Source: Corynebacterium felinum (GTDB taxonomy: Bacteria > Actinomycetota > Actinomycetes > Mycobacteriales > Mycobacteriaceae). Taken from it: a DNA stretch of 64,000 nt. The notes beneath the pieces are model-generated. The model had not been told where the DNA came from, searched no databases, and was given only the letters and a program-made list of their open reading frames with translations. Within the stretch, counting starts at the first letter, position 1. Every line of letters starts with the position of its first letter. This document shows, one piece after another, positions 44,930 to 54,046 of this stretch. The position numbers and the translations under genes were made by a program. Location: assembly GCF_030408755.1 (NCBI RefSeq), contig NZ_CP047209.1:3100001-3164000 (forward strand), in the 5' to 3' direction.

Positions 44930-45874
44930 ATGGCACAGTTTGCTCTTCTGGCTATGTCACATAGCCCACTGCTCGGGATCAACGACCCCGGCGACGAAGT
45001 CACCACCAGCCTCAACGCAGCATTCGATGAAGTACGCACCTTCGTCAACGACTTCGACCCCGACCTCATCGTCACCATCGCCCCCGACCACTACAACGGC
45101 TTCTTCTACGACCTCATGCCACCCTACTGCGTGGGCTACGAAGCACTCAGCGTAGGCGACTACGAATCCACCGAAGGCCCACTCTCAGTCCCCACCGAGA
45201 TCAGCGAAGAAATGGCCCAATTCATCATCAACGAGGGCATCGATATCGCCATCTCACGGCGCATGGAAATCGACCACGGCGCAGTTCAACCCATCGAACT
45301 GCTCTACGATTCCCTCACCGCCAAACCCACCATCCCCGTCTACGTCAACGGAGTAGCCCGCCCCTTCGTCCCCATGGAGCGCGTGCGCAAAATGGGCCAA
45401 GCACTCGGCAAATACCTCGCAACTAGGGATGAAAAAATCCTCCTGATCGCCTCCGGCGGCCTCTCCCACGACCCACCAGTACCCCAGTGGGCCACCGCCA
45501 CCGAAGAACAACGCGCACTGCTTCTCGCCGGACGCCACCCCACCGCAGAAGCCCGCAATGCCCGCCAAACACGGGTCATTGAAACCGCCAAATCCTTCGC
45601 CAAAGGCGAAGCAGACATCCTCGACCTCAACCCCGAATGGGACCGTACGTTCATGGACGACTGTGCTGCAGCCGACCCCACCCGCTTCGATCGCTACACC
45701 GCTGACGAAATGGACGAACAAGCAGGACACTCCTCCCACGAAGTACGCTCGTGGGTAGCCGCCTTCTCTGCACTACACGCGGCAGTAGGGGAGTACACCA
45801 TCGACTACGAGTACTACAAGCCCATCCGCGAATTCATTGCAGGCTTCGGCATCATGACCGCACGGCCGAAATAA
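44930..45874 (+). CDS. mhpB: extradiol ring-cleavage dioxygenase, MhpB-like
   Basis: A 314-residue Fe(II) dioxygenase of the LigB-type superfamily, the same length as Escherichia coli MhpB. MhpB opens 2,3-dihydroxyphenylpropionate or 2,3-dihydroxycinnamate at the 1,2 bond. Conserved features are the N-terminal SHSPL with a metal-binding His, APDHYNGFFYDLMPPYC with further His, MEIDHGAVQP, and SGGLSHDPPVPQW. SD AAGGAAAG lies before the ATG. The 65-bp gap after mhpC suggests one transcript. Confidence 0.9.
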   Translation: MAQFALLAMSHSPLLGINDPGDEVTTSLNAAFDEVRTFVNDFDPDLIVTIAPDHYNGFFYDLMPPYCVGYEALSVGDYESTEGPLSVPTEISEEMAQFIINEGIDIAISRRMEIDHGAVQPIELLYDSLTAKPTIPVYVNGVARPFVPMERVRKMGQALGKYLATRDEKILLIASGGLSHDPPVPQWATATEEQRALLLAGRHPTAEARNARQTRVIETAKSFAKGEADILDLNPEWDRTFMDDCAAADPTRFDRYTADEMDEQAGHSSHEVRSWVAAFSALHAAVGEYTIDYEYYKPIREFIAGFGIMTARPK

Positions 45875-45927
45875 ACCGAGCGAAGGCACGCGCAACTATT
45901 TGCACACCGCCTTTTCGTTCACCCCCA

Positions 45928-45976
45928 CAAGAACAAGGGCACACATAAACCACACGTTTTTGTGCCCTTGTTCTTG
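45928..45976. other. 16-bp perfect inverted repeat between mhpB and mhpD
   Basis: CAAGAACAAGGGCACA at 45928-45943 pairs perfectly with TGTGCCCTTGTTCTTG at 45961-45976, loop 17 bases. No T run follows, so it is not a standard terminator. It may protect the mRNA or tune expression of the downstream genes. Confidence 0.85.
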
Positions 45977-46042
45977 CACCACCAAGTCGTGTTCTTCTTC
46001 GAGCTTCATGCTTGCTCGCCAACAGAAAGTACCCACCACACC

Positions 46043-46825
46043 ATGAGCACTACCGACGCCTTCACCACCGTAGCGGGCGAACTCAAATCCGCCTACGGCA
46101 CCCGCACACCCATTGAGCCACCCCGAAAAACCATCCCAGGGTTGGATGTGGCAGGTGCTTACCGAATCCAGCGCGTCCAAGAAGAAGCCTTCATTGCCGA
46201 GGGGCATAAAGTCACAGGACGCAAGATCGGACTGACCTCACTGGCCATGCAGCAGCAGCTCGGTGTCGATAGCCCCGACTTCGGGTTCTTTCTCGACACC
46301 ATGATGTACCCAGCCGGGGCCAGCATCCCTGTTGACACCTTCATCAGCCCCAAAGTGGAACCCGAACTCGGATTCCAACTAGGTGCCGACCTGCACCCAG
46401 GTGCCAGCATCGACGATGTTGCCGCAGCGGTAAAACACACCTTCCTCGCCGTCGAAATCATCGACTCACGCGTACGGGACTGGGACATCACCTTGGTCGA
46501 CACCATCGCCGACAACGCCTCCTGTGGCGCAATCATCCTCTCTACCGACCCCGTGGCTATCAACCCCAACGACCTTCCTTCAGTTACTGCCTCCATGAGC
46601 CTCAACAACCAAGAAGTAGGCAAAGGCACAGGAGCTGCAGTGATGGGTCACCCACTAGCCCCCATTGCGTGGCTGGCAACCATTCTCGGCGAGCAAGGCG
46701 TGAGTTTACAGAAGGGCGACATCATTCTCTCCGGCAGCTTCTGCGCCGCAGCACCAGTCATTGCAGGCCAAAGCCTGAGCGTCGACTACGGCGAGCTTGG
46801 CTCTTTGAGTGTCAGCTTTGTCTAA
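46043..46825 (+). CDS. mhpD: 2-hydroxypenta-2,4-dienoate hydratase, MhpD-like
   Basis: A 260-residue hydratase of the FAH-related 2-keto-4-pentenoate family. It adds water to the dienoate to give 4-hydroxy-2-oxovalerate. Visible landmarks are GRKIGLTSLAMQQQLGV, the metal-binding V-E-P-E-L-G-F pattern, AVEIIDSR and DTIADNASCG. The start at 46043 (MSTTDAF) is chosen because the longer frame adds an unrelated Phe-rich leader. It is the third gene of the operon. Confidence 0.92.
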   Translation: MSTTDAFTTVAGELKSAYGTRTPIEPPRKTIPGLDVAGAYRIQRVQEEAFIAEGHKVTGRKIGLTSLAMQQQLGVDSPDFGFFLDTMMYPAGASIPVDTFISPKVEPELGFQLGADLHPGASIDDVAAAVKHTFLAVEIIDSRVRDWDITLVDTIADNASCGAIILSTDPVAINPNDLPSVTASMSLNNQEVGKGTGAAVMGHPLAPIAWLATILGEQGVSLQKGDIILSGSFCAAAPVIAGQSLSVDYGELGSLSVSFV

Positions 46826-46865
46826 GACCCCACCAACTACCCACCTTTCATCAGTGGCTATCGCA

Positions 46866-46891
46866 CTGCGGCGGGAGAAGCCTGCAGTGTG
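46866..46891. other. hairpin between mhpD and mhpF
   Basis: CACTGC and GCAGTG with an inner GGC/GCC form a short hairpin in the 100-bp intergenic gap. No T run follows. It may be a processing or stability element like the one at 45928. Confidence 0.5.
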
Positions 46892-46925
46892 ACAAGCACG
46901 CAACACACTATTTCAAGGACACACC

Positions 46926-47855
46926 ATGACTTCTAAATTCACCGCGGCTGTTGTCGGCCCGGGCAATATTGGCACCGACTTGTTGATGAAGCTACTGAAG
47001 AACTCACGCAACATCGAACCTGTCTACATGATTGGTGTCGACCCTGAATCCGACGGTTTGCGCCGCGCCGAAAAAATGGGAGTAACCGCCTCAGCTGGTG
47101 GCATTGACTGGCTTTTGGAACAAGACGAACTGCCCGACTTCGTCTTCGAAGCAACCTCGGCTTATGCACACCAAGCAAACGCGCCCCGCTACCACGCAGC
47201 AGGCATTCGAGCCATCGACCTCACCCCTGCAGCAGTCGGCCCCTACCTGTGCCCTTCCGTCAACCTTGATGCATTGTCAACCGTGGACAATGTGAACATG
47301 ATTACCTGCGGTGGGCAAGCGACCACCCCAATCGTGGCAGCGGTGTCACGAATTGTTGATGTGGACTACGCAGAAATCGTTGCGTCCATTGCGTCGCGCT
47401 CCGCAGGCCCTGGTACCCGCGCCAATATTGATGAGTTCATGCACACCACCGCCCGCGCCCTAGAGCAGGTAGGTGGCGCGAAACGCGCGAAAGCAATCTT
47501 GATTCTCAACCCTGTAGAACCACCAATGCTGATGCGCAACACCGTGTATTGCTCACTGCCTGCCGAAGCAGCAGAACCTGGCCCACTGCAGGACCAGATC
47601 ACCCAATCTATCGAGCACATGGTGGAAACAGTGCAGTCGTATGTGCCCGGCTATCACCTCACCGCCGCCCCACAGTTCGATAGCGCACGCCCCGAGTGGA
47701 ACGGCTGGGGTCGCGTCACTGTTCTCATTGAGGTCAAGGGCGCTGCGGACTACCTGCCGGAGTATGCGGGAAATCTCGACATCATCACCGCCGCAGCTGT
47801 AGCGACCGCCGATAAGTATGTTGACCTGCTGGCCACCCAACCTGTTTCTTCCTGA
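46926..47855 (+). CDS. mhpF: acetaldehyde dehydrogenase (acylating), MhpF-like
   Basis: A 309-residue NAD-dependent enzyme converting acetaldehyde and CoA to acetyl-CoA. It channels its substrate from the aldolase encoded next. The Rossmann motif [13 protein letters not shown] (near residue 10) and the catalytic Cys in MITCGGQA (near residue 129) are clear. The length equals the family norm of about 310. The 26-bp gap to mhpE fits coexpression and complex formation. Confidence 0.95.
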   Translation: MTSKFTAAVVGPGNIGTDLLMKLLKNSRNIEPVYMIGVDPESDGLRRAEKMGVTASAGGIDWLLEQDELPDFVFEATSAYAHQANAPRYHAAGIRAIDLTPAAVGPYLCPSVNLDALSTVDNVNMITCGGQATTPIVAAVSRIVDVDYAEIVASIASRSAGPGTRANIDEFMHTTARALEQVGGAKRAKAILILNPVEPPMLMRNTVYCSLPAEAAEPGPLQDQITQSIEHMVETVQSYVPGYHLTAAPQFDSARPEWNGWGRVTVLIEVKGAADYLPEYAGNLDIITAAAVATADKYVDLLATQPVSS

Positions 47856-47881
47856 CCGAGCACACTAGAAGGATTTTCATC

Positions 47882-48883
47882 ATGACTACGATTCGAATCA
47901 ACGACACCACGCTTCGGGATGGCTCACACGCAATCCGCCACCAGTACACCGCCGATCAAGTCCGCCGCGTTGTGCGCGCACTTGACGATGCGAATGTGGA
48001 AATGATTGAGGTCACTCACGGGGATGGGTTAGGGGGCTCGTCTTTCAACTACGGCTTTTCCCACACCAATGACCTCGACCTGATTGAGGTTGCAGTTGAT
48101 GAGGCGAAGAATGCACAAATCGCCTGCCTATTGCTGCCTGGTTTGGGCACCATTGATGATTTGAAGGAAGCACATCGACGCGGTGCACGCATGGTTCGTA
48201 TTGCCACACACTGCACCGAGGCTGATATTTCGATTAAGCATTTCCAGGCAGCCCGCGAACTCGGGATGGAAACAGGTGGTTTCCTCATGTTGTCGCACCG
48301 GATCAGCCCACAAGAGCTTGCGGCTCAAGCCCGAATCATGGTTGATGCTGGTTGCCAATGTGTGTTCGTGGTGGATTCGGCTGGTGCGTTAATTATGGAG
48401 CAAGCTTCGGATCGCGTGGCGGCACTGGTCGATGAGATCGGCGAGGAGGCCCAGGTGGGCTTCCATGGTCACCAGAACTTGTCTTTTGGTGTGACAAATT
48501 CTGTGCTTGCGGTTCGTGCCGGCGCCCGCCAGATTGATGGTTCGCTTGCTGGTTTGGGTGCAGGCGCAGGCAATTCCCCCACCGAGGTGTTGGCGGTCGC
48601 GTTTGAGCGTTTGGGCATTAAGCACGGGGTGAATGTGGAGAAGATTCTTGCTGCTGCTGAGGATGTGCTCAAGCCAATGGTGGATCGTCTGCCCATGATG
48701 GATCGAGGGTCGATTGTGCAAGGACAAATGGGTGTGTACAACTCATTTTTGCTGCATGCTGAGCGTGCCGCCACACGCTATGGTGTTCCTGTTGCAGATA
48801 TTTTGCAGGAGATTGGTCGTCGCGGTTACGTCGGTGGTCAAGAGGACATGATTATTGATGTTGCTGTTGCTCTAGCCAGCTAA
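47882..48883 (+). CDS. mhpE: 4-hydroxy-2-oxovalerate aldolase, MhpE-like
   Basis: A 333-residue class II DRE-TIM aldolase splitting 4-hydroxy-2-oxovalerate to pyruvate and acetaldehyde. The motif NDTTLRDGSHA (residues 7-17), the metal-binding GFHGHQNLSFG, and IDGSLAGLGAGAGN are intact. It partners with the acylating dehydrogenase upstream and ends the first operon. Codons end in G/T more often than in the earlier genes of the same operon. Confidence 0.95.
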   Translation: MTTIRINDTTLRDGSHAIRHQYTADQVRRVVRALDDANVEMIEVTHGDGLGGSSFNYGFSHTNDLDLIEVAVDEAKNAQIACLLLPGLGTIDDLKEAHRRGARMVRIATHCTEADISIKHFQAARELGMETGGFLMLSHRISPQELAAQARIMVDAGCQCVFVVDSAGALIMEQASDRVAALVDEIGEEAQVGFHGHQNLSFGVTNSVLAVRAGARQIDGSLAGLGAGAGNSPTEVLAVAFERLGIKHGVNVEKILAAAEDVLKPMVDRLPMMDRGSIVQGQMGVYNSFLLHAERAATRYGVPVADILQEIGRRGYVGGQEDMIIDVAVALAS

Positions 48884-48898
48884 CACCGTACCGGGTAG

Positions 48899-48979
48899 GG
48901 GCGGGTTTTGTTTGCCTTCCTCCCTTTTTGAGGGTGACACTGAAAAAGGATGAGGGAGGAGGGCTAATGAAACCCGCCC
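48899..48979. other. 81-bp extended hairpin after mhpE
   Basis: Outer arms GGGCGGGTTT (48899-48908) and AAACCCGCCC (48970-48979) enclose inner arms CCTTCCTCCCT (48915-48925) and AGGGAGGAGGG (48953-48963, one wobble). The loop is 27 bases. It begins 15 bases after the mhpE stop. It may be a terminator or processing structure, though no T run follows. Because a 74-codon frame (48967-49191) starts inside it and its SD is the inner arm, that frame is not called as a gene. Confidence 0.65.
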
Positions 48980-49349
48980 TTCGTATGGTTTGCTACCACG
49001 ATGTTCTCGGAAGTGATCATGTAGGTCTGCGCACAACTGCAACGTATGCTGCGACGCCACTAAGAAGGAATAGGGCAGTAGTTGCCGGTAGGTGCGTTGT
49101 GGGCATCAGCTACACAGCCAAACCACCTTCGTTATCAGGAACTCACCTCCTAAGAACGCGCCCCATGTCAGGCGAACTAAAAGCCCGCTAGCAAGCTATG
49201 CCGCTAGCGGGCTCCCTTGCCCTTAGATGACTAGAACAGGGGGATGCCATCATCAAATAGGATTTGAGCAACTCATCCGTCTAACGTTCTTTCGGCTGTC
49301 CGCAGATTGTCGTCGCACCGAGGAAGCCACCAAGCATGACTGATGATGC
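48980..49349. other. spacer between the operons, with a hairpin
   Basis: No supported gene. A perfect 11-bp stem AGCCCGCTAGC / GCTAGCGGGCT at about 49181-49211 could be a terminator, but its tail is only modestly T-rich. Nothing else recognised. Confidence 0.5.
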
Positions 49350-49550
49350 TTATACGCCAGAGAAGTACCGTGAATGTGATCGGCGAAGATTCTCTTCACT
49401 TGCACTTGCGACCGCTACAATCTCCAAATCAGGATCTGTATTAAATTTGTCTAGGCGTAGGCGTTCCCGAGTAGCTTCTGAAAGTGAATCATACTTCTCA
49501 CATTGAACAGTCCCCATTAGACGATGATACTTAATCAAGAATGCTGACAT
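49350..49550 (-). CDS. small conserved hypothetical protein, 66 residues
   Basis: A soluble peptide starting MSAFLIKYHRLMG, with a central SLSEATRERLRLD helix and an acidic EIVAVASASEENLRRSHSRYF C-terminus. GGAAAG precedes the ATG. The pattern matches a small uncharacterised family I associate with actinobacteria, recalled rather than searched. It lies alone between the two catabolic operons. Function unknown. Confidence 0.6.
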   Translation of the reverse strand: MSAFLIKYHRLMGTVQCEKYDSLSEATRERLRLDKFNTDPDLEIVAVASASEENLRRSHSRYFSGV

Positions 49551-49684
49551 GGGGCTTTCACTTTCCTTTCTGAGCTATATCCGCTCGTACTTTAACTAGC
49601 TTTGCACGCCTCTCTTCGAGTATCCCATAAGCTCGGCCCCGCAAGAGGGACTACAGTGCGTATGGTCGCTGGGGAAGTGCACTG

Positions 49685-50518
49685 TTAAGCGGGGGTTTTC
49701 ATGCTCGCTTTACGACGTTGCTCCTGAGCGCGTTGGAAATTCACTGCCGCCCGGCCCGCGGCCTTGCAGGTTCGACGAAGCGCAGGGATATGCAGTTCTG
49801 GGTTGAAACTCAGTGTCGGGCCACTGACGCTCATCGCGGCAATAGGAGTGTTGTTGCGGCCGAAAATCGGTGCTGCCACGCAGGACAAGCCCTCGGTGAT
49901 TTCTTCCCGATCGTAGGCAACGCCGTCGATACGCACCTGAGCTAATTCCTCCCGAAATTGTTCCGGATCAGTAATTGTGTGCTCAGTCCACGGGCTTAAA
50001 CCCGCTTTAATCACCGATTCGGTACGCTCATAGTCCCAGGCAAGAATAGCCTTTCCTACGCCTGTGCAATACGCGGGGGCGCTACCCCCGATACGCGAAG
50101 GGGCAGGAATGCGCTTGATAGAAAACAACTTATTCACATACACCACCTGATTTCCTTGAAGGAAAGCAAGATGTACCGTTTGGCGAGTCTGCTCGAAAAG
50201 CGCGGCTAAGTAAGGGGTGAGTACTTCACCCACCACTTCCTTTTTCAAAGATCCGATAGTGTTGGTCAGCTCAAAACACAACGGCCCTAAGCGATACACA
50301 TCCCCGGCGCGCTCGACAGCCCCGTTGGCAACGAGGGTTGCTAGTAATCGATGGCAGGTTGTTTTGGACATTCCTGCACGCCGTGCCAGTTCACTCACCC
50401 CAATCCCGTTGGCGTCGTGCTCACCGAAACAGCGCAGAAGGCTAAAGGCTTTATCCACCGCGCTGCGGCTATCGGTTGTCTTGGCAGGTGCAAGGTCGGG
50501 GGCTTTCTCGATGACCAT
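49685..50518 (-). CDS. IclR-family transcriptional regulator of the aromatic cluster
   Basis: A 277-residue regulator. The N-terminal winged helix (ISELARRAG-like GVSELARRAGMSKTTCHRLLATL) is followed by the IclR ligand domain (KRIPAPSRIGGSAPAYCTGVGKAILA, YDREEITEGLSCVAAPI). It is divergent from the oxygenase operon with a 580-bp gap containing the palindromes. It most likely binds GTTCC-N7-GGAAC and responds to a pathway aromatic acid. Whether it activates or represses is unknown. Confidence 0.9.
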   Translation of the reverse strand: MVIEKAPDLAPAKTTDSRSAVDKAFSLLRCFGEHDANGIGVSELARRAGMSKTTCHRLLATLVANGAVERAGDVYRLGPLCFELTNTIGSLKKEVVGEVLTPYLAALFEQTRQTVHLAFLQGNQVVYVNKLFSIKRIPAPSRIGGSAPAYCTGVGKAILAWDYERTESVIKAGLSPWTEHTITDPEQFREELAQVRIDGVAYDREEITEGLSCVAAPIFGRNNTPIAAMSVSGPTLSFNPELHIPALRRTCKAAGRAAVNFQRAQEQRRKASMKTPA

Positions 50519-51098
50519 CAGGCTTAAGTTCCTTTCGTTTCTCGTTGTGTTTCACCTCTAGGCTGCTTGTGGGTGTTCACTCAGGCAGTGAATCCGTCGG
50601 GAGCGTGCGCGGTGAAAGGTAGGGGGAGTGAGGGGGGGTTGGGTGCACTGGGCTAAACGATGCACTAAGGGGGGATGTGGTGTGCGCGGAGGGACGCAAG
50701 AAAGTACGTAGTGCCGCCTCCTCAAGTCACCACTGTTGGTGTTTGTTAACCTCCATTCTCAGATCTGAAGCAAAAATTGTGTTGTGCTTATCTGTGAGAT
50801 TCTGCTGAGGAGTGGAGCGGGAGACGAAATTTTTCTTCGTTCCCACACCTTTCCAGGGGAGGGGGTGGGGGAGTTGGATAGGGGTCTTTGGCATTAAATT
50901 AACCCCAACCCACCCCCATATTTTCTCTTTCGTTCCATTGTGCGGAACGTTATTAGTTCCATCTGAAGGAGTGACGGCACAGTAGAAAACAACAAAATGT
51001 GAGTCAGCATACACAAGGGGTGTTTCCTCCGTTTAGACCCTGCACTTCTTGTGGCATCCATTTTTGTCGTATCCCCCACACACCCAAGGAGAGTTTTC
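50519..51098. other. 580-bp divergent control region
   Basis: The region lies between the IclR gene and the first oxygenase gene. No coding potential; short frames lack ribosome sites. G-rich tracts occur near 50625-50680. Operator half-sites lie at 50932-50972. The SD AAGGAGA precedes the GTG start at 51099. Confidence 0.6.
50932..50948. promoter_or_regulatory. putative IclR operator, site 2
   Basis: Palindrome GTTCC-ATTGTGC-GGAAC. A third half-site GTTCC (50956-50960) and a weak fourth GGAGT (50968-50972) continue the array at exact 12-bp steps, which may allow binding by two dimers. It is about 150 bp upstream of the oxygenase start. Confidence 0.8.
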
Positions 51099-52487
51099 GT
51101 GTTTACGCCAAACAATCCCATGCCTAGGGGTGGGCTGAAACGGCCCCCCAGCCTCGACGCTAACTTAGATGTCAGTGGCATGGTTGACCCCGACGGGGGT
51201 CTGATCGATCGTCGCATTTTCTCCGACACTGCAGTGTACCGCCAAGAAATGCGCCGCATTTTCGCCCGCAGCTGGCTTTTCATCGCCCACGAAGACCAGT
51301 TCAAAAAGCCTGGCGATTTCTTCCAAACCTATATGGGTGAAGACCCAGTCATCGCAGTTCTGAACAAGAAGCGCGAAATCCGCGTGCTGCTCAACAACTG
51401 TCGCCACCGCGGTGCCCGTGTCTGCCGCGCGGATATGGGTTCAACCAAGAACTTCACCTGCACCTACCACGGATGGTCTTTCGACCTCGACGGCAACCTA
51501 GCCAACGTGCCTGCCCAAGAGGCCTACGGCGATAGCTTCAACCCCAAGGATTGGGGCTTGGTTGCAGCACCCCGCGTCGAAAGCTACAAGGGCCTTATCT
51601 TCGCGAACTGGGATGAGCACGCCGAACCACTCGAAGAAACTCTCGGCGACATGCGCTGGTACATCGACGCATTCATGGACCGCGACCCCGAAGGCACCTG
51701 CGTGGTCGGAGGTGTGACCAAGTGGGTGCTCGATGGTAACTGGAAACTCGCCGCAGAACAGTTCGCCACCGACTGGTACCACGTCAACATGTCCCACGCC
51801 TCCGCACTAATGGTGATGTCACCCACCGGCAAGGGACCAAAGAAAGAAATCGCCATGCGCACCGGTCGCCAGTATTCCGACGAATACGGCAACGGCGCCG
51901 GCTTCCCTGTGCACCCACGCAACCGCTTCGACGCCCAGCCAGTACACGAATACTACGACTACGACTTCCTGCGCGAGCGCCTCTCGCCCGAACAGGTGAT
52001 GGGCCCACTGACCAACGGGCATGCCACCGTTTTCCCGAACTTCTCCTACCTGCCAGTCAACGGTTCCATCCGCGTGTGGCACCCCAAGGGCCCCAACAAG
52101 ATGGAGGTATGGAGCTGGACAGTTTTGGATAAGTCCATGCCCGAAGACGTACGCCACGCCCAGCGTCTCTACAACCTGCGCACCTTCGGACCTTCCGGCA
52201 TCTTCGAGCAGGATGACGGCGAAAACTGGTCGGAATGCCAAGCAAACGCGCACGCATTCATGGTTGGCAACACCGCACTGAACTACCAGATGGGACTCGG
52301 GGACTACCGCGAAGAACCCGGCTTCCCAGGTATGACCTCCGGCCTCTACTCCGACGCCGCCGGTCGAGCTGTCTATCGGCGCTGGCGTGAACTCATGGGA
52401 ACCCCTGCGTGGCACGAGCTGCGCGAGTCAGCCGACACCATCGATTCCTGCCACACCGCAAGCGAGAAAGGACACTGCCATGGGTGA
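51099..52487 (+). CDS. ring-hydroxylating dioxygenase, large (alpha) subunit 1
   Basis: A 462-residue Rieske oxygenase alpha subunit that adds both atoms of O2 to an aromatic ring, giving a cis-dihydrodiol. The Rieske [2Fe-2S] ligands are C101, H103, C121 and H124. The mononuclear iron site includes D225, H228 and H233 (DWYHVNMSH). The start GTG 51099 has AAGGAGA upstream; ATG 51120 is an alternative. The ferredoxin, reductase and beta subunit genes follow in one tight operon, the layout of hcaEFCD-type enzymes. The substrate is predicted to be a phenylpropionate-like acid from the mhp context. Confidence 0.92.
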   Translation: MFTPNNPMPRGGLKRPPSLDANLDVSGMVDPDGGLIDRRIFSDTAVYRQEMRRIFARSWLFIAHEDQFKKPGDFFQTYMGEDPVIAVLNKKREIRVLLNNCRHRGARVCRADMGSTKNFTCTYHGWSFDLDGNLANVPAQEAYGDSFNPKDWGLVAAPRVESYKGLIFANWDEHAEPLEETLGDMRWYIDAFMDRDPEGTCVVGGVTKWVLDGNWKLAAEQFATDWYHVNMSHASALMVMSPTGKGPKKEIAMRTGRQYSDEYGNGAGFPVHPRNRFDAQPVHEYYDYDFLRERLSPEQVMGPLTNGHATVFPNFSYLPVNGSIRVWHPKGPNKMEVWSWTVLDKSMPEDVRHAQRLYNLRTFGPSGIFEQDDGENWSECQANAHAFMVGNTALNYQMGLGDYREEPGFPGMTSGLYSDAAGRAVYRRWRELMGTPAWHELRESADTIDSCHTASEKGHCHG

Positions 52488-52830
52488 GCCTGTAAAAGTG
52501 GGCACCATCGACGACATCGAACAGGAAGAAGGCATCGTCGTCGAATCCGACGTCACTGGATACGACGACCCCATTGCTATCTTCCGCACCGATGAAGACG
52601 AAATCTACGCCCTGAACGATACGTGCACGCACGGCGACGCCTCGCTGGCTGACGGATGGGTCGAAGGCACCGAAGTTGAATGCCCCATGCATTCCGGCAA
52701 ATTCTGCCTGAAGTCAGGAAAAGTACTCTGCATGCCCGCAGTCGACGACACCATCACTCACAAGGTAGAAGTCCGCGACGACGAAATTTGGCTCTACCCA
52801 GGAACCCCCGCGGAGGTTGACGATGACTAA
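52480..52830 (+). CDS. Rieske-type ferredoxin of the dioxygenase
   Basis: A 116-residue electron carrier passing electrons from the reductase to the oxygenase. The [2Fe-2S] ligands are C49, H51, C68 and H71 (CTHGDA and CPMHSG). It overlaps the alpha subunit gene by eight bases and the reductase gene by eight, so translation is coupled. The acidic C-terminus is typical. The start at 52480 is the first ATG giving a normal ~110-residue ferredoxin. Confidence 0.93.
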   Translation: MGEPVKVGTIDDIEQEEGIVVESDVTGYDDPIAIFRTDEDEIYALNDTCTHGDASLADGWVEGTEVECPMHSGKFCLKSGKVLCMPAVDDTITHKVEVRDDEIWLYPGTPAEVDDD

Positions 52831-54031
52831 TACACTCATCATTGGTGGCGGCATCGCCGGCTTTACCCTCGCTAAAGAACTCCGCGCACTCGGCCACAGC
52901 GGAAACATCGGAATTATCGACCCCGAAGGTCTGCCCTACGATCGACCACCCTTGAGCAAAGAAATCCTCAACGGTGCGAAAACCCCCGAGCAGCTCCTGC
53001 TGGCCACAGAAGAGTTCTACCGCAACAACTCCATCGACATCATCGAGCAGCGCGCACGCCGTATCGACGTCGACAGCAACACCGTTGCACTCGACAACGG
53101 CGAAACACTCAGCTACGACAACCTCGTCATCGCCACCGGCGGAATCCCTCGGCAACTACCCACACCAGGATTCGACGACCCCAACCTCATCGTTTTGCGC
53201 ACCCTCAATGATGCCCACACCCTGAAAAACGCCCTCACCCCTGGGACACGGCTTACCATCATCGGTGCAGGCCTGATCGGTGCGGAAGTCGCCTCCTCCG
53301 CCAAAGAGCTCGGCGCACAGGTCACACTCATCGACCCCCAAGCCGTCTCACTGATCCCTGCCGTCGGCGAAGACCTCGCCCACCGGCTGCACAACCTCCA
53401 CGGTGCCAACGACGTGACTTTCATCTGCGGAATGACCACCGCGATCACCCGCAACGGTGACCACTACACCATCACCATCGATGGCCACGACCCAGTCAAA
53501 GCCGACTATGTCCTCCTCGCGGTAGGAATCGTCGCCGAATCCGAACTCGCCCACAGCGCCGGACTGGACTTCGACAACGGCATCCTCGTCGACCACAGCC
53601 AGCGCACCACCCAACCCAACATCTGGGCAATCGGCGACTGCGCCCGACACCGCAACCCTAACGGCAGCCTCGAACGCCGCCACGAACACTGGGAATCCGC
53701 CATCTTCGACGCGCAAACCGCCGCCGCCTCCATCACCGGAAGCGATCTCCCCCAGCACGGTTGCTCCTGGTTCTGGACTGACCGCTACAACGTTCACGTC
53801 GAAGGCGCAGGCGATATGAGCGCGCCGGGTACTACGGTTATTCGCCCCAATGCTGAGGGTGAGCCTGAAGTGGCCTTCCGCTTGGCTGAGGACGGACGCA
53901 TGGTTGGGTGCGCCGCAGTTGATGCGGGCATGGCTGTGCGTGTGGCTCGCCGGATTATTGATCGCGGAATCATCGTCGATCCCCAACAGCTTGCTGACCC
54001 AGGGGTCAATCTCAAGAAACTAGCCCGATGA
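52823..54031 (+). CDS. ferredoxin-NAD(P)+ reductase of the dioxygenase
   Basis: A 402-residue FAD-containing reductase that takes electrons from NADH. The FAD-binding GGGIAG (residues 8-13), the active-site region YDRPPLSKEIL, the NADH-binding GAGLIGAEVA and the second FAD motif IWAIGDCA are present. It belongs to the HcaD/BphA4 class. GGAGG six bases before ATG 52823 decides the start. It is the only such reductase in the window, so it would have to serve both oxygenase pairs. Confidence 0.93.
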   Translation: MTNTLIIGGGIAGFTLAKELRALGHSGNIGIIDPEGLPYDRPPLSKEILNGAKTPEQLLLATEEFYRNNSIDIIEQRARRIDVDSNTVALDNGETLSYDNLVIATGGIPRQLPTPGFDDPNLIVLRTLNDAHTLKNALTPGTRLTIIGAGLIGAEVASSAKELGAQVTLIDPQAVSLIPAVGEDLAHRLHNLHGANDVTFICGMTTAITRNGDHYTITIDGHDPVKADYVLLAVGIVAESELAHSAGLDFDNGILVDHSQRTTQPNIWAIGDCARHRNPNGSLERRHEHWESAIFDAQTAAASITGSDLPQHGCSWFWTDRYNVHVEGAGDMSAPGTTVIRPNAEGEPEVAFRLAEDGRMVGCAAVDAGMAVRVARRIIDRGIIVDPQQLADPGVNLKKLAR

Positions 54032-54046
54032 AAGGAGTGAAAGATC

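Noticed and set aside
48967..49191. 74-codon frame with a strong SD-like sequence
   Set aside because: The SD and ATG lie inside an extended hairpin and the product is Arg/Thr-rich with no family; kept only as a question.
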